This document shows positions 1 to 6,922 of a stretch of DNA of 64,000 bases, piece after piece. Numbering within the stretch: the first letter of the stretch is position 1; each line of letters opens with the position of its first letter. The translations under genes were made by a program, and so were the position numbers. Source of the DNA: Prevotella sp. UBA2711 (lineage in GTDB: Bacteria; Bacteroidota; Bacteroidia; Bacteroidales; Bacteroidaceae). The DNA lies in contig DEKX01000041.1 of assembly GCA_002354095.1 (NCBI GenBank), positions 34,591 through 98,590 on the forward strand, written 5' to 3'. The notes below the pieces were generated by a model, which did no database searches, was not told the DNA's origin, and worked only from the letters and a program-made list of their open reading frames with translations.

Positions 1-366
1 GTTGGGACGCACGTAGCCCACACCTTCTTTCTCAAATTCAGTCACTGTGTCCGCCAAACCAAGCGTCAGGTAATAGCGTTGTCCGAATAACATGGGAATG
101 GGGACTGCTACCCGTTCGTCGGCATTCACAATCCGTCCGGAGGGAAGGATAGCCAGACACTGCAGGCGTTCTATTTCGAAAGTGCTTCCTGCAAAGATTC
201 CTTTGCAGTTCATCACGGCACCAGGTAATAGTCCCATCTGACTGTTTCCCAAGGCTGCACGTAATGCTAACTGCTGGCGCAGGTCTAACTGTTGCTCCAG
301 TCCAATGAAGGTCTGAGCGGTAATTTCCATACCTGGTGTCCAGTTGATTCTCGAATTCAAATCCAT
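1..366 (-). CDS. tssK: T6SS baseplate protein TssK, N-terminal part (cut by window edge)
   Basis: The first 122 codons of a gene that runs out of the window. The N-terminus reads INWTPGMEITAQTF, matching the TssK opening in which a Trp is followed by Glu/Pro-Gly-Met and a hydrophobic-x-x-x-x-Phe stretch. TssK is the trimeric adaptor that ties the T6SS baseplate to the envelope complex in the cytoplasm. The gene lies 15 bp downstream of the tssG-like gene on the same strand, as the last visible member of the T6SS operon. The ATG at 366 is the only sensible start, because it opens the conserved region directly. Confidence is limited because only the N-terminal domain is visible. Confidence 0.72.
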   Translation of the reverse strand, partial: MDLNSRINWTPGMEITAQTFIGLEQQLDLRQQLALRAALGNSQMGLLPGAVMNCKGIFAGSTFEIERLQCLAILPSGRIVNADERVAVPIPMLFGQRYYLTLGLADTVTEFEKEGVGYVRPN

Positions 367-381
367 AGTCACACTTGCTCT

Positions 382-1173
382 TTATTGATTCAGTTCTGTA
401 TTATAGTCCAGTGTCAGCCGTTCGCCTATGTGTTGAGCGATACCATGTTCCTTGATGACGATATCACAATGGATATCGAAGGGGATGAACCACTCTTTCA
501 GAAAGGCTATCAGGGGCTTGAGCGTCTCATACTTTTCCTGATACGCTTCGGTTGACAGGCTGGGAATTAAAATTTCATATTTCACATACGGCAACCACAT
601 GTCTGTAGTGTCCGTCTCGCTATACCGACCGGTGCGCATGGTCACCCTGTAACCCGTCAGTGTGGCAAGCAGATTGGTCAGGAATTTCATATCGCCTTTG
701 TAGCGGCAGATGAACGGCAGCATGCAAGCCGTTTCTTTCACCAGTTCACTTTTCTCTTTGGACATGTCGAAGTCGAAGTACGCTTTCAATACATAATTCA
801 ACTTCTCCGACAGCAGGTCAGAAGCCTGCCGTTCCAGTACCAGCCGTTTGCGGAACGCATAGGTGTCGAAAGGCATGAAGGCAGCACGCAGTACACGTTG
901 CCGATGCTCTATCTCCTTCACCTTCTCGGTCTTATCCTCGCGTCCAATCAGGTCGTTTTCATTATTGAGCAGCCCCTGCGGCAAGAGTCGGACAAAACCG
1001 TCGCGCGACAGTTTGACCTCGCCCGTCTGCTCGTCAATATTCATCGGGTCGTTATTGTAGTTGCGGTAGAAGGCACCTTCATATTGTGCCACCCATCGCT
1101 CGTCCATCTCCGGATAGAGATAGTTCAGCAGTACCTCTGCTTTGATTTCCGACAGATTCCTATTGATATTCAT
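382..1173 (-). CDS. tssG: T6SS baseplate protein, TssG-like
   Basis: A 263-residue soluble protein with no signal peptide or membrane segment. The segment around residues 155-180 (GDMKFLTNLLATLTGYRV) resembles the part of TssG where a short helix leads into a Gly-rich turn, and the protein ends in a compact beta-rich domain. TssG works with TssF in the wedge of the T6SS baseplate. The identification rests more on position, size and fold-like features than on a diagnostic motif. The start codon overlaps the stop of the E1-like gene by 4 bp, so the two are probably translationally coupled, and tssK follows after 15 bp. It could be another baseplate subunit of subtype iii systems. No tssF or tssE is visible; they may lie beyond the window edge. 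Confidence 0.55.
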   Translation of the reverse strand: MNINRNLSEIKAEVLLNYLYPEMDERWVAQYEGAFYRNYNNDPMNIDEQTGEVKLSRDGFVRLLPQGLLNNENDLIGREDKTEKVKEIEHRQRVLRAAFMPFDTYAFRKRLVLERQASDLLSEKLNYVLKAYFDFDMSKEKSELVKETACMLPFICRYKGDMKFLTNLLATLTGYRVTMRTGRYSETDTTDMWLPYVKYEILIPSLSTEAYQEKYETLKPLIAFLKEWFIPFDIHCDIVIKEHGIAQHIGERLTLDYNTELNQ

Positions 1174-2306
1174 GCTGCACTCAATTCAAAATAATAGGTT
1201 TTAATACCTGTTGTTACAGGTAATACTTCTCGTTGGGGAATACCCAGTGCCCCCAGCGTCAGTTGCTGATAGGGGAATGTCTGGTTGATTTCCCGAAACT
1301 CATGCTGGTAGAACTCGCTGAAGGGGATTCCCGCCAGCTGTGCATCCTGTGCCACGACATCGGCAACGGCTCTGCCTGCTTGCATGACGGTAGTCTTACT
1401 ATCGTTAGAACGCCTCACCACATAATCTACAAAACAGTCATCGACGAGTTGGATGCTCACCTCGTCCGATTGGGCGTGACTCTTCATCCATGCTAATGTG
1501 TCGGCTGTCGTCCACGCTGTGGTCACGGGTACTTGCTCAACGGGTGTCCATTGTTCATGCACAGGACAGTCGTCGTCATACCCTTTGAATGCCACCAGTC
1601 GGGTGGTGAGGTGCTGACCTTCATAGCAGAACATACTGCCTGTCAACGAGGTCAGACGTCCTTCAGCCAGTGCTTCGGGATGCAGTAATTTGAAAGCCTC
1701 CTGTACCTGAACAGCGCCGATGACCGATGCCGTGATACTGGTGGTAGGAGCCTTGCCAGCCTCTATGTTACGGCGAATGGTGCCGGCACAGGGCATTCTG
1801 TAAGCCAAGTCGCGCAGACCTTCCGGTCCTAAATTGCAGGCATAGCAGTTTTCGCCAGGACGGAACACCCGTACGGTGCCCTCCAGTCCGTCGATACCGC
1901 CATCCACCCAGGGAATGCCGGCTCGCATACAAAGCCGATTGATGCAATAGCGTGCCCAGCGGTTATCTACACAACCGATGACCACATCCATCTCACGGAA
2001 GATACCCAATCCCACATTGTAAGCCACATCACCGAAAATCGGAGTGACGCGCACGGCGCTATTGAGTGTGTGCAGTCGTTCCGCGACTGCATACACCTTC
2101 CTCCGCCCCTGCAGGGCATCATCTGGGGTAAACAGGATAGAGTGGGCGAGATTATCTGCCTCTACCACATCGAAGTCCACAACAACGATGTGGCTGACTC
2201 CAGACAATACAAGATGCTTCAGTACCTCGTTACCCAAGGCACCGCAACCCACTACCATGATGCGGGCTGACTTGATCTTGTCTTGTATGAACTCACTGAT
2301 GGTCAT
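1170..2306 (-). CDS. ThiF/E1-like adenylating enzyme inside the T6SS operon
   Basis: A 378-residue protein of the ThiF/MoeB/HesA (ubiquitin-activating E1-like) family. The Rossmann nucleotide loop GCGALG is at residues 20-25. An acidic strand (DFDVVEADNL) is at about 44-53, a conserved Lys at 70, and the adenylation motif DNRWAR at 114-119. Cys154/Cys157 (CYAC) and Cys247/His250 (CPVH) look like a slightly altered zinc site, and Cys173 (MPCAGT) sits where MoeB/E1 proteins place a crossover-loop Cys. The family adenylates the C-terminus of a ubiquitin-like or sulfur-carrier protein, or of another acid substrate. A C-terminal extension after residue 255 is not recognised. The gene overlaps its upstream PEGA gene by 14 bp and its downstream tssG-like gene by 4 bp. 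No ubiquitin-like partner is visible in the window. The family call is strong; the role in the T6SS is inference. Confidence 0.85.
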   Translation of the reverse strand: MTISEFIQDKIKSARIMVVGCGALGNEVLKHLVLSGVSHIVVVDFDVVEADNLAHSILFTPDDALQGRRKVYAVAERLHTLNSAVRVTPIFGDVAYNVGLGIFREMDVVIGCVDNRWARYCINRLCMRAGIPWVDGGIDGLEGTVRVFRPGENCYACNLGPEGLRDLAYRMPCAGTIRRNIEAGKAPTTSITASVIGAVQVQEAFKLLHPEALAEGRLTSLTGSMFCYEGQHLTTRLVAFKGYDDDCPVHEQWTPVEQVPVTTAWTTADTLAWMKSHAQSDEVSIQLVDDCFVDYVVRRSNDSKTTVMQAGRAVADVVAQDAQLAGIPFSEFYQHEFREINQTFPYQQLTLGALGIPQREVLPVTTGIKTYYFELSAA

Positions 2307-3660
2307 ATCTTCTCTTTTTCTTCATAATTAATTCCACATCCACCATGTCGTTGCCTAAGACGAGCACCTTTCGCTCCACCTTCTTATACTCCGGCATTTC
2401 CAGTCTGACCGTGAAGGTCTTTCCTGCTGGCAGGTTTTCTATGATGCAAGGCGTTGTGCCCTTCAAACTGTCGTTTACATAGACCTGTGCTCCTGTCACG
2501 TTACTGTGCACATTCAGCAGTCCCTTGTCTATCTGCGGCGAACCAATCTTCATTTCCTGTGGGAAGTCATTCTCCACCCAGAGGTATCTGACGAGCGACT
2601 CTTCACCATTTTTCTTCGTATTGACAATGTAGAAGCCCTCAGGCAATTTACCTTCCCAGCGTCCGTGTCCCACCGTCTCCGTATTGATAACGATTTCTGT
2701 TTCGTCGTCAGGAGCGATAATCGTCACGGGTGCCTTCACAGCAGTCGTTGTTGTATTTACCGCATCAGCTTTCTGAGCCTTTGTCGTATCAGTGGGCACT
2801 TTGGGTGAAATCACCCTTGCTTGCTCTTTCCACGGACGGGGTATCAGGTCGGCATGGGTCAGTACCACCGTCTTTTTCTCTGCGGCTCCGATGGCTATGG
2901 GGGCGTCGTAACAGCAATAGGTCCCGATGAATATCGTCAGTCGGTGCGTGCCCTCTGCCAAGTGTCCGCTCATAGCCTCCTGATAGCCTATCTCCTGGTT
3001 GTCAACCAGAATGCGACAGGCGGCAATGGGCGCCTTCACCCTGAGATAGGAGTATTTCGGTTGCAGGTTGACGGGCAGTATCAGTTTCTGTTCCGCATGG
3101 ACTTCCAGCGTGTCCTCTACCTCCTGATAGAAAGGCGATATCACCTTGTAAGGGTGTTTCTTATCTACCGCCACGTAGAACTGTGCCTCTCCGTTCATCG
3201 TGCGTGCCATCACACTATCGACGTAAATGACAGCCGCTTCAGGACTGACCTTGAATACCACCCACTGCTTCTCCTTCTTATACTCCTTGCTGGGATCGTA
3301 GGTTTGCAGATAGGCTTGGTAAATCCTTTTCTTGCGCAGACTGCCTGACGGTACTCGCCATGTGATCTGTCCGTAGTCAGGATGGGTCACGGTGAGATAG
3401 TATGTCTTATGAGGCACTTTCAGCGTCAGCATGCCTTCGCCTTCCTCCGCCTTTACCTCTGTCGTGCCATTGGCCTTGAAGGTGAATCCCTTTTCGTCGG
3501 TAGTCAGGATGAAGGTTGCCATTTCGCGGTCTCTGGGCACCTTGATGTCCTTGATAAGCGACTTTTTCTGTTTGCCGAATCCTACGATGCTCATGTTCTG
3601 TGCCGCCAATGGTAGCATAGTCACCAACATCCATATAATCAGCGTCGCCTTTCTGAACAT
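2293..3660 (-). CDS. Secreted PEGA-domain protein of the T6SS operon
   Basis: A 455-residue protein with a signal peptide (residues 1-20, ending LPLAA-Q) and repeated beta-sandwich modules. The clearest PEGA domain lies at about residues 380-440, with the pattern V-x-G-A-x-V-Y-V-N-D followed by G-T-T-P and later the LPAG turn. Weaker copies appear earlier, for example around AAVIYVDSVMA and CRILVDNQEIG. A Thr/Lys-rich linker separates the N-terminal half from the C-terminal modules. PEGA domains are usually found in surface or periplasmic proteins and are thought to bind cell wall or partner proteins. The gene lies 7 bp after the PAAR-like gene and overlaps the E1-like gene by 14 bp, so it probably belongs to the T6SS. 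One possibility is a periplasmic envelope component, since subtype iii systems lack the TssJ-L-M set. Confidence 0.78.
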   Translation of the reverse strand: MFRKATLIIWMLVTMLPLAAQNMSIVGFGKQKKSLIKDIKVPRDREMATFILTTDEKGFTFKANGTTEVKAEEGEGMLTLKVPHKTYYLTVTHPDYGQITWRVPSGSLRKKRIYQAYLQTYDPSKEYKKEKQWVVFKVSPEAAVIYVDSVMARTMNGEAQFYVAVDKKHPYKVISPFYQEVEDTLEVHAEQKLILPVNLQPKYSYLRVKAPIAACRILVDNQEIGYQEAMSGHLAEGTHRLTIFIGTYCCYDAPIAIGAAEKKTVVLTHADLIPRPWKEQARVISPKVPTDTTKAQKADAVNTTTTAVKAPVTIIAPDDETEIVINTETVGHGRWEGKLPEGFYIVNTKKNGEESLVRYLWVENDFPQEMKIGSPQIDKGLLNVHSNVTGAQVYVNDSLKGTTPCIIENLPAGKTFTVRLEMPEYKKVERKVLVLGNDMVDVELIMKKKRRYDHQ

Positions 3661-3667
3661 CTTCCAG

Positions 3668-4057
3668 CTATTTTCCTTGGGTCATCATACTTCCACTGGG
3701 GTTATTGACGGAAATCATGCCACCCCACTGGCACATACATTTCGCATTGTTGATCAAGGCAGGCGTGTCCATCACCTTTACCTGTCCCGGGGGAGCCCAG
3801 GGAGCAGTAACGACGGGAGCACAGGGCATGGGAGTGAGTACCCCTTGTGCAGCTGCTGTGGCTGAGGCTACAGTAGGGTTGGACATCGACTGACACATGC
3901 CGAACGACATGATATTGGTCATCGGTATCATATCCATGATATTGGCCATCAGCATGTTACCGCATTTGGGACGTAATGGTACTGTCACCATCAGTGACGA
4001 TGGCGCCGTCCCGAAGCTGCATTGCAGCATAGCCCCCATGCAAACGAAATTTCCCAT
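3668..4057 (-). CDS. PAAR-like T6SS spike-tip protein (DUF4280)
   Basis: A 129-residue protein of the DUF4280 PAAR-like family. The N-terminus MGNFVCMGAMLQCSFG is typical, with two Cys residues near the start. It continues through an Ala/Met-rich middle with FGMC and NPTVA elements, a Pro-Cys-x-Pro segment, a Trp-x-Pro-Pro turn and a closing CMCQWGGMISV strand. Proteins of this family are thought to cap the VgrG spike of Bacteroidetes T6SS and related contractile machines. It follows the second hcp gene, separated by a strong hairpin, and is followed after 7 bp by the PEGA gene. A truncated relative of this protein occurs at 11475-11561. It has no C-terminal toxin extension, so here it is a plain tip rather than a PAAR-fused effector. 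Confidence 0.85.
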   Translation of the reverse strand: MGNFVCMGAMLQCSFGTAPSSLMVTVPLRPKCGNMLMANIMDMIPMTNIMSFGMCQSMSNPTVASATAAAQGVLTPMPCAPVVTAPWAPPGQVKVMDTPALINNAKCMCQWGGMISVNNPSGSMMTQGK

Positions 4058-4088
4058 AATTTATGATAAACCTTATAGTCATGCCAAA

Positions 4089-4117
4089 GACTCAATTCCC
4101 CGAAGGGAACTGAGTCT
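4089..4117 (-). terminator. Strong UUCG hairpin between hcp2 and the PAAR-like gene
   Basis: On the minus strand the stem GACTCAGTTCCC pairs with GGGAATTGAGTC around a UUCG tetraloop closed by C-G. It has eleven pairs and one A-C mismatch. Only three U residues follow the stem, so it is a weak or partial terminator, or a 3' stabiliser for the upstream hcp messages, rather than a complete stop. Confidence 0.65.
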
Positions 4118-4134
4118 CTTAGCGAAAAGAATCT

Positions 4135-4533
4135 TTATTTCCAAGGATTTTCGAAAGCTACGGGGCCGTTCTCCAGCTTCTGGCAAACAACCTCGATTTC
4201 CTCGAAGTGTTCCTGACCGTCTTCCCACTTCTCGATGTAGTGGACGCAGTAGCAACCTGTGCCTTTCAGCTCCTTCATGGTTGAACCGTCAACGGTGTTG
4301 AAGTAGGTCACTGTGAAGTCGCGTGGGTCGTTGGGAGCCAACATCCACTGCAGCAACTGGTTGTTGCCGTCGTTCATTGCCTTCACACGGATGGTCACCT
4401 TTCCACCACGGGGAATACCTGAAATCTGGCCCTCACGATCGGTGGTCTGGTCAAACTTATAGTCAATCATGATGACTTCACGCTTCTCGAAATCTTTAAC
4501 GGCCAATTGTACCGGTGTTACATTCTCTGCCAT
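4135..4533 (-). CDS. tssD: T6SS tube protein Hcp/TssD, second copy
   Basis: A 132-residue Bacteroidetes-type TssD (Hcp) protein. It shares with the upstream copy the pattern REVxMxxYxFDQxTDxEGQxxGIPRGGKxTxRVKAxNDG, followed by a central helix (LLQWML here, LLAWMI in the other copy) and a C-terminal CVHYIEKWED strand (CVSFDEKWED in the other). Hcp forms hexameric rings that stack into the inner tube fired by sheath contraction. It lies 62 bp downstream of the first hcp copy, and a UUCG hairpin follows its stop codon. The two copies differ mostly at the N-terminus and in the loop before the last strands, so they may form mixed tubes or carry different cargo. Confidence 0.88.
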   Translation of the reverse strand: MAENVTPVQLAVKDFEKREVIMIDYKFDQTTDREGQISGIPRGGKVTIRVKAMNDGNNQLLQWMLAPNDPRDFTVTYFNTVDGSTMKELKGTGCYCVHYIEKWEDGQEHFEEIEVVCQKLENGPVAFENPWK

Positions 4534-4595
4534 AATATTTCTTATTTTTTTAATTTTTACTTCTTAATTTTTAACTCTGAAATCAGCAATAGAGT

Positions 4596-4988
4596 TTATG
4601 CCCAGTCGTTCTCGTATGCCACATTACCGAACTCAATCTTCTTGCAAGTGATAACGATTTCCTCGTAGTGCTCCATCTTGTCTTCCCACTTCTCATCGAA
4701 GCTGACGCAGTAACCATTGGTGAACTTGATGGTCTTCATCTCCTTACCTGTCTTGGTCTCGTTGAAGGTAATTGTGCCGTTCTTAGGCAGGTTACGCTCA
4801 ATCATCCAAGCCAACAGGTCGGGGGTTCCGTCATTGAGAGCTTTTACGCGAACAGTTATCTTGCCGCCACGTGGGATACCTGCCATCTGTCCTTCTACGT
4901 CAGTTGACTGATCGAACTCGTAAGTTACCATCAGGACTTCTCTCTCCTTGTAACCGTCAATCTCAATTTTAACTGGAGTTTTTGCCAT
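4596..4988 (-). CDS. tssD: T6SS tube protein Hcp/TssD, first copy
   Basis: A 130-residue TssD/Hcp protein of the Bacteroidetes subtype, without signal peptide or Cys-rich motif. Conserved features are the early YEFDQSTDVEGQ segment, the PRGGKITVRV strand, the short helix PDLLAWMI and the final strand-turn CVSFDEKWEDKMEHYEE. The protein assembles into hexameric rings of the T6SS inner tube. It begins 50 bp after tssC and is followed by a closely related second copy, probably a tandem duplication that has diverged. The ATG at 4988 is the only start giving the conserved N-terminus. Confidence 0.9.
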   Translation of the reverse strand: MAKTPVKIEIDGYKEREVLMVTYEFDQSTDVEGQMAGIPRGGKITVRVKALNDGTPDLLAWMIERNLPKNGTITFNETKTGKEMKTIKFTNGYCVSFDEKWEDKMEHYEEIVITCKKIEFGNVAYENDWA

Positions 4989-5038
4989 AATTGTAATTGT
5001 TTGTTTTTGTTGTTAATAAAAAAAGTATTGTATTTCAC

Positions 5039-6397
5039 TTATTCCATAGCAGCCTCTTTGTCCTTCTTGTCGGCAGCCACTTTGATGATGAAGTTCTTAG
5101 CGGCATAGAAAGGAGTCAGGGTGATGTCGCAGGTGACACGCTTGGTAACAGGATCCATGCGGGGCTCACCGATCTCGTAGTTCTGGAACAGGTTGCCATA
5201 ACCCTTATATTGGTTAAGGAACTCCTGAATCTTTGACTTCAGGTTCTTCGGGCTGTTGTATGGATCCCAGTTCTCGAGAGCTACCTCGTGAACAAAGTTC
5301 ATCAGCACCTTCTTCACCCAGTCGAACACACGAACGATAGGATATTCCTTCATGGCATCGAGGTCGCCATTGTAGAGGGTGGTATTATTGAATGCCATCA
5401 CACGGCCTTCGCTATATACCATAGGAATCACCTGATTGTCCATCAGGGCTGCAATCTCCGACTTCAGCAAGTCGCTCTTCACGCCCTTCACACCGTCGAG
5501 TGTACCATACTTCTTACCACCGGCACCCTGCGCCATGTTAGCGGTCTCGTCGTAGAGCTTACCGCAGAGGGCTGCAGAAGGAGCGATGTAGAAAGCCTTG
5601 GCATCTTCTTCGTCTGCAGACATTTTCTCGGCTTCACGACCGACAATCCAGTTAGCGCACATCACTACGTTCATCAGTTCCTGGTCGCTGTCGTGATAAC
5701 CCTCGGTGTTGGCTTGCAGATCGTCGAACGAATACTCGTCGGCATGGTCGGTCAACAGCATTACTTTATACTTGAATGCCATCTTAGCCCAGCGCAGCAA
5801 GTCAACCTTGTCGGTCAGCACGGCACCAGGAATACATACCAAGCTGTAGGCGTCCTTCAGACTCAGACGATCGAAACCGTCGCGCAACAGGTTCTCTACC
5901 TCCTCGTAGAAACCAGAGTCGGCATCAGCGATGTCCTCTTTCACAACGTTGATGATGCGGAGGTTCTTCACCTTGTCAGTACCGCAAGTCTTGAAGAATG
6001 AGTCGAGCTCACGATAAGAACGCTCCAGATTCTGGGTAGCATAGAGTGCATCAGTGATACCCTGCTTCAGCACGGTGGTATATTTCTCTTCGTCCTGCTT
6101 GCAGGCATCGGCGAAACCTGTGGCACTGTCGATGCTTGTGTCGTCGAGCAACTCCAACCAGCGGGAAATTTCCTTCTTCAGTCCTTCGCGCTTGTCCTTG
6201 AAACGCTTGTCGGTCAGGAATACCTGCTTGGCTGCCTTGCGGGCAGGATTCATATTGTCGGCGTCGGGCATGAAGCCGCGAATAGCATTAAATCCACCAA
6301 ATGATGACAACAATTTGCTGACATCTTTACCTTTTTCTTGTAATTCAGCACCAGCCTGTTCAGCACTCTGTGCTTTCTTCAATTCTGTATCTGCCAT
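5039..6397 (-). CDS. tssC: T6SS sheath large subunit TssC
   Basis: A 452-residue protein of the Bacteroidetes TssC family. After a charged N-terminal helix comes the sheath core, including a DDTSIDSATGFADACK helix, the NLERSYRELDSFFKTCG segment and a C-terminal domain beginning near PRMDPVTKRVTCDITLTP. TssC pairs with TssB in the contractile cytoplasmic sheath around the Hcp tube, and ClpV disassembles it after firing. It starts 34 bp after tssB and precedes the hcp genes, the usual subtype iii order. Length and sequence are typical; no frame damage is seen. Confidence 0.92.
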   Translation of the reverse strand: MADTELKKAQSAEQAGAELQEKGKDVSKLLSSFGGFNAIRGFMPDADNMNPARKAAKQVFLTDKRFKDKREGLKKEISRWLELLDDTSIDSATGFADACKQDEEKYTTVLKQGITDALYATQNLERSYRELDSFFKTCGTDKVKNLRIINVVKEDIADADSGFYEEVENLLRDGFDRLSLKDAYSLVCIPGAVLTDKVDLLRWAKMAFKYKVMLLTDHADEYSFDDLQANTEGYHDSDQELMNVVMCANWIVGREAEKMSADEEDAKAFYIAPSAALCGKLYDETANMAQGAGGKKYGTLDGVKGVKSDLLKSEIAALMDNQVIPMVYSEGRVMAFNNTTLYNGDLDAMKEYPIVRVFDWVKKVLMNFVHEVALENWDPYNSPKNLKSKIQEFLNQYKGYGNLFQNYEIGEPRMDPVTKRVTCDITLTPFYAAKNFIIKVAADKKDKEAAME

Positions 6398-6431
6398 AAT
6401 ACTTTATTACTTCTTGCTTTGTACTTCAAAT

Positions 6432-6890
6432 TTATCCATTCAGTTCATCTAACATAGACTGCAGCATCTGCTTCAGTTCCTCGCGGCTGCCGGCTTCCTT
6501 CAGGATGTCGCGCAGTTTGCGGTTCTGCTCAATGCTCTTACGAATCTTGACGTTGGTGTCAATCTTCTCCTTGGTCTCAGAAAGGAAAGGACTGTTCTGC
6601 ACCAGACGGCCCTTGCCGCCCTGTGCCTCGAAGTCGCGCAGTTCGCCGAACTTCAGGGTCTCTTCCACAGCACCGCCCTCAGCATCAGTAAAGGTGACGT
6701 TCACTTTCGGCTTGAAGTGCTCGAAAGCGTCGTTGATGTTCTGGATGTCTTCTACGAACTCCGGATTTCCGGCTTCGGCATCGCTCGTGTACTGATCAAT
6801 CATCAGGGTTTTGTTCTGATCAATCAAACTGACTTTCGCATTGCTCTCCTCATCTGGAGCCATCGAAATGAAATTCTCTTTCATTGCCAT
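6432..6890 (-). CDS. tssB: T6SS sheath small subunit TssB
   Basis: A 152-residue soluble protein of the TssB family. It shows the FKPKVNVTFTDAEGG strand, the LKFGELRDFEAQGG turn and a long C-terminal helix rich in Lys/Glu (about residues 110-150). These match TssB proteins, whose C-terminal helix packs against TssC. The gene lies between clpV (32 bp upstream) and tssC (34 bp downstream). TssB and TssC interlock to form the contractile sheath. Confidence 0.9.
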   Translation of the reverse strand: MAMKENFISMAPDEESNAKVSLIDQNKTLMIDQYTSDAEAGNPEFVEDIQNINDAFEHFKPKVNVTFTDAEGGAVEETLKFGELRDFEAQGGKGRLVQNSPFLSETKEKIDTNVKIRKSIEQNRKLRDILKEAGSREELKQMLQSMLDELNG

Positions 6891-6922
6891 AATTCTGTTG
6901 TTTTTTATTGTTAATACTTTAA

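Noticed and set aside
5288..6001. A 237-codon plus-strand open frame
   Set aside because: It lies fully opposite tssC, whose sequence is recognisable; the composition (His/Val-rich) is that of a shadow frame.
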